Below, piece after piece: positions 45,931-55,000 of a DNA stretch of 64,000 nucleotides. The stretch is from DATKHR01 sp035939575. Lineage in GTDB: Bacteria > Acidobacteriota > Vicinamibacteria > Vicinamibacterales > CAVVIG01. Below the pieces are notes generated by a model. That model saw only the letters and a list, made by a program, of their open reading frames with translations, did no database searches and was not told the origin of the DNA. The stretch is taken from NCBI GenBank assembly GCA_035939575.1, contig DASZFS010000536.1:4873-68872 (forward strand), written 5' to 3'. Position 1 is the first letter of the stretch; every line of letters starts with the position of its first letter. A program made the position numbers and the translations under genes.

Positions 45931-46250
45931 CGGGTCGGGCCGAGGACACGTTTCAGCCGTCCGAGTCGATCTCGCCAGAATCGTTCGTAGTGACTCGTCC
46001 AAGCGTGGATCTCACGCAGCGGGGCGGGATCGAGCCGATAAAACTGGTGCCGGCCCGCCTTGCGACGCTCGACAAGCCCGGCCTCGAGAAGAATCGCGAG
46101 GTGCTGCGACACCGCGGAGTAAGAGAGGCCAGCCGCTCTGGCGAGGTCACCCACTGCCGCCTCGCCGGGCGACATCGCGTCGAGCAGCGCCCGTCGGTGG
46201 GCGTCGGCAACTGCCCGGAAGACATCGGCCGCAGCCGGGAGTCGCGCCAC
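45927..46250 (-). CDS. ArsR-family transcriptional regulator
   Basis: The protein has 107 residues from GTG 46250; an in-frame TTG at 46256 is possible but lies within the operator and probably upstream of the transcript start. It is a winged-helix ArsR domain ('AHRRALLDAMSPGEAAVGDL', recognition helix 'LSYSAVSQHLAILLEAGLV', wing 'RRKAGRHQFYRLDPAPL'). I see no Cys metal site, so the signal is probably not a metal. A perfect inverted repeat and a promoter lie immediately upstream, so it probably represses itself and the coupled SRPBCC genes. Confidence 0.9.
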   Translation of the reverse strand: MARLPAAADVFRAVADAHRRALLDAMSPGEAAVGDLARAAGLSYSAVSQHLAILLEAGLVERRKAGRHQFYRLDPAPLREIHAWTSHYERFWRDRLGRLKRVLGPTR

Positions 46251-46252
46251 AC

Positions 46253-46272
46253 GCAAACATTACAGTGTTTGC
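46253..46272. promoter_or_regulatory. ArsR operator
   Basis: GCAAACA (46253-46259) and TGTTTGC (46266-46272) form a perfect 7-bp inverted repeat with a 6-base spacer. It overlaps the predicted -10 element and abuts the GTG start of the arsR-like gene. Confidence 0.65.
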
Positions 46273-46286
46273 TAAAATATTGTCAA
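46259..46286 (-). promoter_or_regulatory. arsR promoter, possibly leaderless
   Basis: On the minus strand TTGACA (46286-46281, perfect -35) and TGTAAT (46264-46259, 5/6 to -10) are spaced by 16 bases. The start of transcription would fall at about 46252, almost at the GTG, suggesting a leaderless mRNA. Confidence 0.55.
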
Positions 46287-46300
46287 TCTGTTTGGGCGCG

Positions 46301-46393
46301 TTACGAGTTGCCCGCGATCGGATCGATGCTCTTTCCGTCGAGGGAGAACACCGCCGCATTCACCCCAATGCCGACCGCGAGCATGAGGACCAT
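46301..46393 (-). pseudogene. Remnant of a duplicated orphan permease (TM1 region only)
   Basis: A 30-codon frame on the minus strand reads 'MVLMLAVGIGVNAAVFSL' and then runs to a TAA at 46301. The segment is the conserved first transmembrane motif of the orphan permeases (compare 'LALGIGANTAIF' and 'LAVGIGATTAIFS' in the intact copies at 37197 and 40396). Nothing else of the protein follows or precedes it. It looks like a small leftover from a deletion. Confidence 0.5.
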
Positions 46394-46526
46394 CCGCCTT
46401 CGGTTCCTGGTACCTCAACCCTGATTACTGGACGGGGCATCAATGGCTGGCACTCGTGGTGGCTGGAAGACAACGCCTCTGCCCGCGCAACGGCAGGCAA
46501 TCACCCTCGACCGGGTCTACCGACGT

Positions 46527-47321
46527 TCATCGGCTTCGCTCAGCGTTGGCGACCTTCGGCTGCACGAGCCACACAATGAGAATGCTGATGAGGTATAGAC
46601 CGACCATGGGGGCCGCAAACACAGTTTGATTCCAGGGATCCGCCGTCGGTGTCAGCACCGCGGCGATGATAAAGATGATCAGGAAGGCGTACTTGAAGTT
46701 CCGCCAGAGAAATCTCGCCGTCACCATCCGCATCTTGGCCAGGAAGAAAGCGAGCGTGGGGATTTGGAATACCACGCACATCCCGAGCAGCATCTTCGTA
46801 TACAGATCGAAGACGTCTTCCACGCGTGGCATGAATGCCAGATCAGGCGAGTTGAACGTCCCGAAGAACGCAATCAAGTACGGAAACAGAATGTAGTGGC
46901 TGAATGCCGCACCCGCCACGGCGCCGACCGTCGTCAACAGTACGAAGGGAATAGCCAGGTGCTTTTCCTTCGCATACAGCCCCGGTGCAATGAAGCGCCA
47001 GACCTGAAACATGATGACCGGCGCAGCCAGCAGCGCCCCCGCGATGAGCGCCACGGTAATGTAAAGCCCAAACGCTTCGCCCGGTTGGGTGTAGATGAGG
47101 CTTGTTCCGGGCGGCAGCATGCGGCGGCTCGGCGCGAGCACGAAGGCCACGATCCGATCAATGAAGACGAACGCCACCAGCATCCCTACGGCAACTGCGA
47201 TACACGAGCGGATGATGCGCTTGCGAAGTTCCTCGAGATGGTCCAGCAAGCCCATCTTGCCTTCGCGCCGTTCATCGTCGTCATCGCCCGGAAGCAGTTG
47301 GTAGGCGAGGGCCGTCGTCAT
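46527..47321 (-). CDS. tatC: Sec-independent translocase TatC
   Basis: It has 264 residues from ATG 47321; ATG 47255 ('MGLLDHLEELRKRI') is an alternative with a slightly better ribosome site. It shows the TatC signature 'LLDHLEELRKRII' at the cytoplasmic N-terminus. Six transmembrane segments follow, including 'FQVWRFIAPGLYAKEK' with the conserved Phe and charged residues, and 'AVLTPTADPWNQ' before the last helices. TatC binds twin-arginine leaders; three DUF1552 proteins here carry such leaders. No tatA or tatB is adjacent. Confidence 0.95.
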   Translation of the reverse strand: MTTALAYQLLPGDDDDERREGKMGLLDHLEELRKRIIRSCIAVAVGMLVAFVFIDRIVAFVLAPSRRMLPPGTSLIYTQPGEAFGLYITVALIAGALLAAPVIMFQVWRFIAPGLYAKEKHLAIPFVLLTTVGAVAGAAFSHYILFPYLIAFFGTFNSPDLAFMPRVEDVFDLYTKMLLGMCVVFQIPTLAFFLAKMRMVTARFLWRNFKYAFLIIFIIAAVLTPTADPWNQTVFAAPMVGLYLISILIVWLVQPKVANAERSR

Positions 47322-47477
47322 GTACGGTGTGCCGTCAGGCTGACTGCCCGGGCGCGGCGGCCGTTGGTGGCTGCGTCGGCCGCGTTGGGACGACAGTGGG
47401 ATCATCATCGTGTGGCCCTTGTGGGAGCTCGGTCGACTGTCGCTGATTCTACCCCGGCAGTCGTGCGGGCTTGATGG

Positions 47478-47609
47478 CTACTGGTGGAACTCAAGTCGAC
47501 CCGCGGCTGCCTGCTGTGCGGTATAAACAGCGGCCGGCGCTGCCGGTGTGGCCGTCTGAACCGCGAATACGCAACTCGCAACGGCGATCGTCCCCAGCAG
47601 CGTCTTCAT
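47478..47609 (-). pseudogene. Truncated exported protein, probable remnant of a small cytochrome c
   Basis: The 43-codon frame from ATG 47609 has a strong ribosome site (AGAGGAG) and a signal peptide 'MKTLLGTIAVASCVFAVQTA'. It continues 'AAVYTAQQAAAGRLEFHQ' and stops. The 'VYTAxQAAAGR' start is what I would expect directly before the CxxCH haem site of small Acidobacteria cytochromes, but here the frame ends instead and no haem motif follows. It is either a remnant or a very short exported peptide. Confidence 0.45.
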
Positions 47610-47692
47610 GTGATCTCCTCTGCGGCCCGGCCAACCCGAGATGGATCGCCCAGCATTCTAATTCGAATCACATGACCTGAAGGTTGCATAGA

Positions 47693-48217
47693 TCAATAGA
47701 TCAGCCACTGGCTCGGGTGGACTAACCGAACGAAGAGGGAGAGGTAGCGAGGCTGGAACAGCGCCATGTCCGCCGCAAAAAAAGCGGTCGTCGCTGCAAA
47801 CGCCACGACGAACCTCGCGACATCACCGCTCGCTGTGGTGCGCAGCCGCGCGTAGCCCCATAGGCATCCGGCAACCACGACGAGGTTCGAAACCCACGCG
47901 AATACCGCAATGAGTTGATCGGGCCGTGTCAGGTGCCCCGTACGCAGCGATGCCGCCAGCGCGTCGAGTCCGTTGCGGAAGAATGACGTCGCGACGAGGT
48001 TGGTCAGGTCCCACAAACCCGCCGCCGAGATGCCGATGAAGTAGCCCCATCGGTTCTGCTTCAGCGCCAGCGCAATCGTTGCGATGTACATCCAGGCCTG
48101 GACGAAATGCAGCCACCGGATGTCCGCCTGCCACACTGCCGACACCGCCAGCACGACGATGAACCCGCAGCTGCCACACACGATGGTCAACTCCACCGCA
48201 CGGATGTTGCGCTTCAT
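47693..48217 (-). CDS. Integral membrane protein of unknown family
   Basis: The protein has 174 residues from ATG 48217. It has about five hydrophobic segments: near residues 7-25 ('LTIVCGSCGFIVVLAVSAVW'), 32-50, 55-75, 108-128 ('LIAVFAWVSNLVVVAGCLWG') and 142-160 ('FVVAFAATTAFFAADMALF'). There are no charged catalytic motifs that I can recognise. It stands alone between a remnant and a 430-base gap. No function is suggested. Confidence 0.75.
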   Translation of the reverse strand: MKRNIRAVELTIVCGSCGFIVVLAVSAVWQADIRWLHFVQAWMYIATIALALKQNRWGYFIGISAAGLWDLTNLVATSFFRNGLDALAASLRTGHLTRPDQLIAVFAWVSNLVVVAGCLWGYARLRTTASGDVARFVVAFAATTAFFAADMALFQPRYLSLFVRLVHPSQWLIY

Positions 48218-48645
48218 GTACCTTGCTCGGCGGCTTGTCCAAACCATCCGGCTGCGACGGCCACGTCATCGAGCGAACCGAGCCGGTGCCTCATCCCGTA
48301 TTGGCTAGGTCAAGGCTGCCGCGCCGAAGTTGCTCCCGCCACGTCTCGTCGGACATGTCTTGTGTCACAAGGTATGACGGACCAGACCGTCGCGAAGTTC
48401 CAGCTCGAATCCGGGGTTCAAGAGCGACCGGATGGCAACGTTCGAAATGCGCTCGATGCGAAACTCAGGTCCGACGATCGAGCGTGTCAACGTGATGAAG
48501 ATCTTCGTTGACGGCGCCGAGTTCTGTCGTCGTGAGCGCGATAGTTGACATCTCCGAGCCAAGTCGCGCCGCCGGTTAGAGTAGAATGACGCCACGTGAA
48601 CAATACGGTTGACCAGCCGTGCGGCTGCTCCCGAAGGAGTCTGGC
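48218..48645. other. 428-base gap with a coding-like fragment on the minus strand
   Basis: No complete gene is visible. On the minus strand, from about 48520 down to a stop at 48365, a frame reads 'KIFITLTRSIVGPEFRIERI' and continues to 'GFELELRDGLVRHTL'. Its codons are like those of real genes, but it has no convincing start. It may be a remnant. The rest of the gap should hold the promoter of the ankyrin fusion gene at 48646; I see no clear -35/-10 pair. Confidence 0.35.
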
Positions 48646-50625
48646 ATGAGAAGTCGTGCGCGATGGGTCGCACTCGGATTAGCGGCGCTGACCGGATCGG
48701 TCTGGTTGAGCGCGCAGTCTCCCGCCGGCACCGCGGCGCTGGATGGCTCGCTCTACACCGCCATTCGATCGGGCGACGCTGCAAAGCTGCGCGCGTTGAT
48801 CACGACGCCGGCCGACGCGAACGTCAGGGCGGCCGAGGGCTATACGCCGTTGATGAATGCGGCGTCGGTGGGCTCGCTCGACGCCGTGAGGTTCCTCATC
48901 GACAAGGGCGCCGACATCAACGCGCAGAGCGACAGCGGAATTACCGCCCTGATGCTCGCGGATGGCGATCTGGCCAAGCAGCGGCTGCTGCTGTCCAGCG
49001 GCGCCGTCGTGAACCTCGCGACGAAGATGGGGCGGTCGGCCGTGTTCCTGGCGGCAATGCGCGATCCGTCCGCGGACGCGGTTCGGTTTCTCGTGTCGCG
49101 AGGCGCCGACCTCAAGACGAAGGACGTGTTCGGCAACACGCTGCTGGGGGCGGCCGCCGCCGGGAACGACACCGACACCATCCGCATGATCCTCGACGCC
49201 GGCGTCGACGTGAATACCGCGGCAACCACCGGGATGACGCCGCTGATGTTGTCGGCGGGGCAGCGGAATGTCGAGGCCGTGACGCTGATGATCGCCAGGC
49301 ACGCGAACGTCAACGCGATCGCCACCGAACCAGGCATGATGCCGGGCCAGAATCCGAAGAGCGGTCCGGTCGCGCTGGGTTCCTACACGGCACTGTTGAT
49401 GGCGTCGGCGCAGGGGCCACCGGAGTTGATTGCGGCGCTCCTCGACGCCGGCGCCAACGTCAACTACGTCGAGTCCAGAAAGCTGACGCCGCTGATGTTG
49501 GCGATCGCCGCCGACCACCAGCGGCCCGACGTGATCCGCCTACTGCTTGCGCGCGGCGCCGATCCGTCGTTGAGCGACGCGCAGGTGGGGACGGCGGCCG
49601 ACTGGGCCGCTAAAGTCGGTGCCCCGGACGGTATTGCCATCCTCCACGGGTCGAAGTCGCAGCCCGCGGCGTCTGACACGCAGACGAGTGCGCCGCTCGA
49701 TGCCAAGTCCTCCGTCGAGCGGAGCGTTGCGCTTCTCGAGACCTCGAGTCGCGGCTTCTACGAGAAAAGCGGATGCATCGGATGCCACGCGCAGAGCATG
49801 ACCGACCTGGCCGTCGCCGAAGCGCGGCTCAAGGGCGCGCGGATCGATCCGAAAGCCGCCGCGGATCGGAGAGCGATGTACGAAGCCGCATCGTTCCCGC
49901 CGTGGTTGCTGCACGAGCGAGGCGACATTCTGGTGCCGGAAATCGTCGCCTACAGTGCCGCGGCTCTGGCCGCATCCGGCTACCCGGCCAATCGGCTGAC
50001 CGATTCGATGGCACTCAATGTCGCCGCCACGCAGAGCCGAGATGGCGCGTGGCATCAGCAATTGGGTATCCAAGAGCGCCCGGGCGCCGAAGATGGCGAC
50101 ATCTTTCGCACGGCGCTGTGCCTGCATGCGCTCGCCGCCTACGGACCGCCGGGGCGCGCGGCGGAGATGGCGTCGCGCATCGCGAACGCGCGCGAGTGGC
50201 TGGCGCATGCGTCGCCGGTCACCGCGGAAGATCGGAACATGCAGCTGCTCGGCCTCTGGTGGGCCGGTGCAAGTGCCGCCAGCATGACGCCGTATGTGAC
50301 GCGCATTCTTGCGGAGCAGCGCGGTGATGGCGGCTGGCCGCAGCGCGACGGTCTTGGCACCGATGCCTACGCGACGGGGGAGTCGTTGTATGCGCTCGCC
50401 AAGAGCGGCAGCGTGTCGCCATCTGACGCGCGGTATCAGCGCGGCGTGCGGTATCTGCTGACGACGCAACGCGCCTCGGACGGATCGTGGCGCGTTCCGA
50501 GCCGCTCCCCGAAGTTCCAAGCATTTTTCCAGAGTGGCTTCCCCTATGCCGGAGATCAGTGGATCAGCCAGTGGGCGACAGGCTGGGCGTCGATGGCGCT
50601 CGCGCAGGCGATCGATGCGCGGTGA
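48646..50625 (+). CDS. Exported ankyrin / CxxCH / alpha-toroid fusion protein
   Basis: The protein has 659 residues from ATG 48646, with AAGGAG at 48634-48639. In order it has a signal peptide (to about 26), ankyrin repeats at about 33-325 ('GYTPLMNAASVGSLDAVRFL', 'MTPLMLSAGQRNVEAVTLMI'), and a linker. A haem-c-type site CIGCH follows near residue 381, then an all-helical region to the end with repeats like 'SRDGAWHQQ', 'RGDGGWPQRDG' and 'ASDGSWRVPS'. These QW-like repeats are those of terpene-cyclase/prenyltransferase alpha-toroids. I do not see the acidic catalytic motif of squalene cyclases. Its role is unknown; it may be a scaffold for a periplasmic redox complex. Confidence 0.88.
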   Translation: MRSRARWVALGLAALTGSVWLSAQSPAGTAALDGSLYTAIRSGDAAKLRALITTPADANVRAAEGYTPLMNAASVGSLDAVRFLIDKGADINAQSDSGITALMLADGDLAKQRLLLSSGAVVNLATKMGRSAVFLAAMRDPSADAVRFLVSRGADLKTKDVFGNTLLGAAAAGNDTDTIRMILDAGVDVNTAATTGMTPLMLSAGQRNVEAVTLMIARHANVNAIATEPGMMPGQNPKSGPVALGSYTALLMASAQGPPELIAALLDAGANVNYVESRKLTPLMLAIAADHQRPDVIRLLLARGADPSLSDAQVGTAADWAAKVGAPDGIAILHGSKSQPAASDTQTSAPLDAKSSVERSVALLETSSRGFYEKSGCIGCHAQSMTDLAVAEARLKGARIDPKAAADRRAMYEAASFPPWLLHERGDILVPEIVAYSAAALAASGYPANRLTDSMALNVAATQSRDGAWHQQLGIQERPGAEDGDIFRTALCLHALAAYGPPGRAAEMASRIANAREWLAHASPVTAEDRNMQLLGLWWAGASAASMTPYVTRILAEQRGDGGWPQRDGLGTDAYATGESLYALAKSGSVSPSDARYQRGVRYLLTTQRASDGSWRVPSRSPKFQAFFQSGFPYAGDQWISQWATGWASMALAQAIDAR

Positions 50626-50748
50626 CGACGGGGACCAAACAGCACTGATTCGTCTTCCGGATTCACCTGCAATCCGCGCCAGCGGTGGAGATATATTGGA
50701 GACGGTGATGGAGGGTCAGACGAAGTTGAGTGGTTAGAACAAGTTAGT

Positions 50749-50823
50749 TGGGGTGGGCGACGGGTATCGAACCCGCGACCTCCTGAGCCACAGTCAGGCG
50801 TTCTGCCACTGAACTACGCCCAC
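50749..50823 (-). tRNA. tRNA-His (GTG anticodon)
   Basis: On the minus strand the cloverleaf is complete: acceptor GTGGGCG/CGCCCAC, D-arm GTTC/GAAC, anticodon stem CCTGA/TCAGG with loop CTGTGGC (anticodon GTG), T-arm with TTCGATA. The discriminator is C, a G precedes position 1 as needed for tRNA-His, and CCA is encoded at 50751-50749. Confidence 0.97.
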
Positions 50824-50852
50824 CACACCGACGCGGACCCACCAGTGTAGCA

Positions 50853-51842
50853 CTACGCTTCAGGTTCCTCCAGCGGCAGCGTCGGTTCGACGACGGCCTC
50901 GTGCGTTTCCACGAGCACACCGTTCACGAGATGCGTCTTGACCAGATAGATGTGGCTCGCGTGCCTGCCTTTGGCCTCGTACATCAACTTGTCCGCGCGT
51001 TGAATGAGATCGGCGGCCACGCGGCGAGCGACGAATCGCCGATCGGTGACGCGGCCGAGCCACAGGCACACGACGCCGACGTCCACGCGGACCGGGTACG
51101 CGGCCAGACGCTGATCCTCGACCGTCCAGTCGTAGCGCTCTACGGCCTCGCGGAACCGCTCCCCGACCGCGCGCGCCTGGGAGGAGTCGGCGAGGTCCGG
51201 GATCATGAAGCAGAATTCGTCCCCGCCGAAGCGCGCGTGGAGCTCCTTCCCCCGCGGCCCGCCGCGCGCGTCGGCTGCCCCGAGAGGGCCGGCCGGCGGC
51301 CGTTCCTGCGCGATGAGATCTTCCGATCGAATCTGCTCGCGAAGGAGGCCGGCCACGCGCTCGATGATCCGATCCCCGACGGCGTGTCCGAGCGCATCGT
51401 TGTAGCGTTTGAAGCCGGTGATGTCGACCAGGCCGACGGCGCACCAGCGGCCGCGCTGCTCGAGTGCGAGAAACGCCTCGAGCTGCTCGGTGAAGCGGGC
51501 GAAGTTCATCAGCTTGGTCTTCGGATCCCGATTCGACTTGTCGGTGAGGTCGGCGACGAGCGCCTCGAAGTAATGCGAGATGCTGCTGACCGTCGCGTCC
51601 TTCGCCGAGAGCTCGGTCTTCACGCGCGCCATCTTGTCGGCGAAGCCTGCGGACAGTGCCTGAATTGCCTCGTGCTTCGACTCCTGCCACAGGCGCTCGT
51701 GGCGCGTGAATACGGCGTCGATCGCCGCGAGCAGGGCGGCCTCCAGCTCGGGCGCGAGCTGAAGATGGTCGCGTACCCAGACCTGCAACTCGTTACGCGT
51801 CTGCGGTTGCGCGCCAAAATCGATGAGGTTGTCCGGACGCAT
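50853..51842 (-). CDS. Diguanylate cyclase (GGDEF)
   Basis: The 329-residue cytosolic protein has an N-terminal helical region (about 20-110) without a known sensor domain. A GGDEF domain runs from about 115 to 290, with 'CAVGLVDITGFKRYNDALGH' and the active site 'ARFGGDEFCF'. A long Gly/Pro/Arg-rich insert ('PPAGPLGAADARGGPRGK') sits just before the GGDEF strand. The usual RxxD feedback site is absent, so product inhibition may be missing. It should make cyclic di-GMP. It is between tRNA-His and the hybrid kinase, on the same strand as the latter. Confidence 0.93.
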   Translation of the reverse strand: MRPDNLIDFGAQPQTRNELQVWVRDHLQLAPELEAALLAAIDAVFTRHERLWQESKHEAIQALSAGFADKMARVKTELSAKDATVSSISHYFEALVADLTDKSNRDPKTKLMNFARFTEQLEAFLALEQRGRWCAVGLVDITGFKRYNDALGHAVGDRIIERVAGLLREQIRSEDLIAQERPPAGPLGAADARGGPRGKELHARFGGDEFCFMIPDLADSSQARAVGERFREAVERYDWTVEDQRLAAYPVRVDVGVVCLWLGRVTDRRFVARRVAADLIQRADKLMYEAKGRHASHIYLVKTHLVNGVLVETHEAVVEPTLPLEEPEA

Positions 51843-52063
51843 TCTGGACCGGCTCTATCTCTACAAATGGCGTGCCTGCGGATACGCGCCCCGTCCCGCA
51901 ACGGGGATGCTCGATTCCCACGATTTTAGGCCAGTACCCGTCCTGCTGCGTATGTGACTCATCCGAAAAGATGGATAGGGTAGGTAAATTCCACATGTCT
52001 CGTACAGTAAACGTCCGCTCAACGTCCTCATCTGGGGTTCGCAGCGGTCTGACCCTGGACCGG

Positions 52064-55000
52064 TCAGTTCGCGGCTGCTGCCAGGCGCTGCAGCAATTCG
52101 ACAAGGCCGTCGGTCTCGAGGCGTACGGTGGCCCATATGCCTTCCGCCTCCGACAGCTCGCCCGTCCGGCCGATCTCTTCCAGTGAGCGCGCCGCGTCCA
52201 CGAGCCCGATCGCGTCGAAGTTGGCGGCCGCGCCCTTGAGCGTATGAGCCGCCCGGCGCAGCGATTCGCCATCATGCGCGTCAAGCGCCTCCCGGATCCG
52301 CTGCAGATGCGCGGGGGCGTCGTCAATGAACAGGCGGCTGATCTCGAGGAGCAGCTGGCGGTCGCCGCCGACACGCGCAAGCACCCGATCGGACAGCGCC
52401 ACCTCTTCGGCCGCCGGCGCCGGCGACGTCGCCGCGGGTCGCCCGTCGGCCATGCGCTCGACCAGGTCACACAGCTTGCGCGAGTCGAGCGGCTTGGTGA
52501 GGTATTCGTCCATGCCGGCCGCCAGGCACCGCTCGCGATCGCCTTTCATCGCATGGGCCGTCATGGCGATGACTGGAAGGTGTCCGCCGGTTGTCCGCTC
52601 GCGTTCGCGGATCGCAGCGGTCGCTTCGAAGCCGCCCATCTCGGGCATCTGGACGTCCATCAGCACGACGTCGAACGCGTTGCGCTCGAGCGCGTCGAGC
52701 GCCTCGCGTCCGTTCGCCGCGATGGTCACCTTGTGGCCGCGGCGCCCGAGCAGGCTCGCGGCCAGGCGTTGATTGACGACGTTGTCCTCCGCGAGCAGCA
52801 CCCGTAACCGGCGGTCCGGAAGATCGGCGGGCATCATCGACGGCGGCAACGGCGGGCGCGACCCCTGCTCGCGAGACAGGGCCCGGCCGATGGCCGCGAG
52901 CAGCTCGCGCTGATCCACGGGCTTGGTCAGGTGCTGCATGACGCCGACATCGCGCAGCTTGGTCCTCTCGTCGTACAGTCCCGATGAACTGAGCATCATG
53001 ATGGTCGGCCCGGCGATCTTGACCTCGCCATGAATCTGGCGCGCCACCTCGAAGCCGTCCATCGCCGGCATGTTCGCGTCCAGGAGCAGCAGCGCGAAGG
53101 GCCGCCCGGCGGAACTTGCGTCGCGGAGCGCCGTCAGCGCCGCCGCCCCGCCATCGACGACGGTCGGCCGCATCTTCCAGCGCAGGAGAAGGTCGTGCAG
53201 CATTCGCCGGTTGACGGCGTTGTCGTCCACGATCAGCACCGGCAGATCGGTGAGATCGACCGTCGTCGTTTCGGGTCGCGCGTCGGAGACCCCGAGCGGG
53301 AGCGTGAAATGGAATGTGCTGCCCTCGTGAGGCGCGCTCTCGAGCCAGATGCGTCCGCCCATGAGCTCGATGAGCGTTGAGGAGATGGCGAGCCCCAGGC
53401 CGGTGCCGCCGAACCGCCGTGTTGTGGAGCCATCGGCCTGCCTGAACGGCTCGAAAATCGTTTGTTGCTTCTCCCTTGGCACCCCGATGCCGCTGTCGCT
53501 GACGAAGTAGTGCAGCACGCACTGCGCGGCGTCCGCCGACTCGACCTGCACCTGCACGAGGATCTGCCCGCGCTCGGTGAACTTGATCGCGTTGCCCACG
53601 AGGTTGACCAGCACCTGACGGAGCCGCCCGGGGTCGCCGACGCCGACGCTGGGCACGTCCGGCAGGACGTGGCAGACCACTTCGAGACCCTTCTGTTCGG
53701 CGCGCAGCGCCATCGGCTTGAGCAGCTCGGCGAGCTGATCGCGCAGCGAGAAAGGAATCTGCTCCAGCTCCAGCTTCCGCATCTCGATCTTCGAGAAGTC
53801 GAGGATGTCATTGAGGATGCTGAGCAGCGCGTCGGCGGAGGTCTTCACCATCGAGAGATACTCACGCTGTTCGGCCGAGAGCGCCGTGTCGAGTGCGAGC
53901 TCCGTCATGCCGATGATGCCGTTCAGCGGCGTGCGGATCTCGTGGCTCATGTTGGCGAGGAACTCGCTCTTCGCCTGGTTGGCCTCCTCGGCGACCCGCG
54001 TCGCCTTGGCGAGCTCAGCGGTCCGATCGCGGACCTTGCGGTCGAGATCCTCGGTGAGGAGCCGCAGCTCGCCGTTCAGCCGCTCGCGCTGGGCCAGCGC
54101 CTGCTGGAGGCGCTGATACGAGTCGGCGAGGCGCGAGTGCATGCTGTTCACATCACCGAGCAGCTCTGCGATCTCGGCGGGCGGGTCAGACGAAAGCTTG
54201 GCCAGATCGGGCCGGCCGCGCGCGGAGATGTTCCTGACGATCCGGACCAGCTCCTCGAGCGGCTCGGTCAGCGCCCGGGAGAAGCGGCGCGCGCCCAGGA
54301 CCGCGCCGCCAAGCGCGAGGACGACGAGCGTCAGCGTGAATGCATAGTAGCCCGCCGATTGCAGCCGCAGATTGATCAGCGGCTGCGCCACGAGAACCCG
54401 CCATTCGGCGGCCGGGACATCGGCCGCTGCGGCGAGCCGCACGCCGCCCTTCGCATCCGGACCCTCGTGCTGGTACCTGAAGATGCCGTGATCGGCGTTC
54501 GCGCGCGCCGTGACCAGCGGATCCCCCGCCAGGCTCTGGAGCGGCGAATAGCCGGCGCGCCCGCTTGCGTAGATGACACGATCGCGCTGGTCGACGATCG
54601 CGATGCTCACGTCGGGCAGCGTGCCGAAGCCCTGCACGAAATCCTGGAATTTCGAGAGGTCGAGCGATCCGCCGGCGACGCCGGCGACCGTCCCGTTCGT
54701 GCCGAGCACCGGCATCGCAATCGTCACGATCGGGACATGGGAGAGCCGCCCGAGGATCACCTCTGAGATGGTGACGTGCCCCGAGCGGATGGCATCGATG
54801 AAGTACTGACGGTCCGCGATCGTCGGGATCGGCGCGCCCCCCTCCGGCGGAGGGTAGATCTCATGGACGTTGCCGCCCGAGTCGGCGGCAAACACCGTGA
54901 TGAATCCGGGATAGATCGTGTGGTACTGGACGACCAGTTTCTGCCGATCTTCCGAGGCGAGCGACCCGCCGGCGAAGGTTGCCGCGAGCGATTGGACGGC

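Noticed and set aside
47471..47680. Plus-strand frame of 69 codons
   Set aside because: It is antisense to the signal-peptide fragment at 47478-47609, which has the better start and a credible leader.
51845..52015. 67-codon minus-strand frame starting near 52000 and overlapping the diguanylate cyclase start
   Set aside because: Its last third overlaps the cyclase gene in another frame, the ribosome site is poor and I recognise no family. The region is more likely the cyclase promoter and leader. I also looked for a cyclic di-GMP riboswitch there and saw none.
52049..52067. Inverted repeat CTGACC/GGTCAG at the end of the hybrid kinase gene as a terminator
   Set aside because: The stem is only 6 bp, overlaps the stop codon and is not followed by a T-run on the minus strand.
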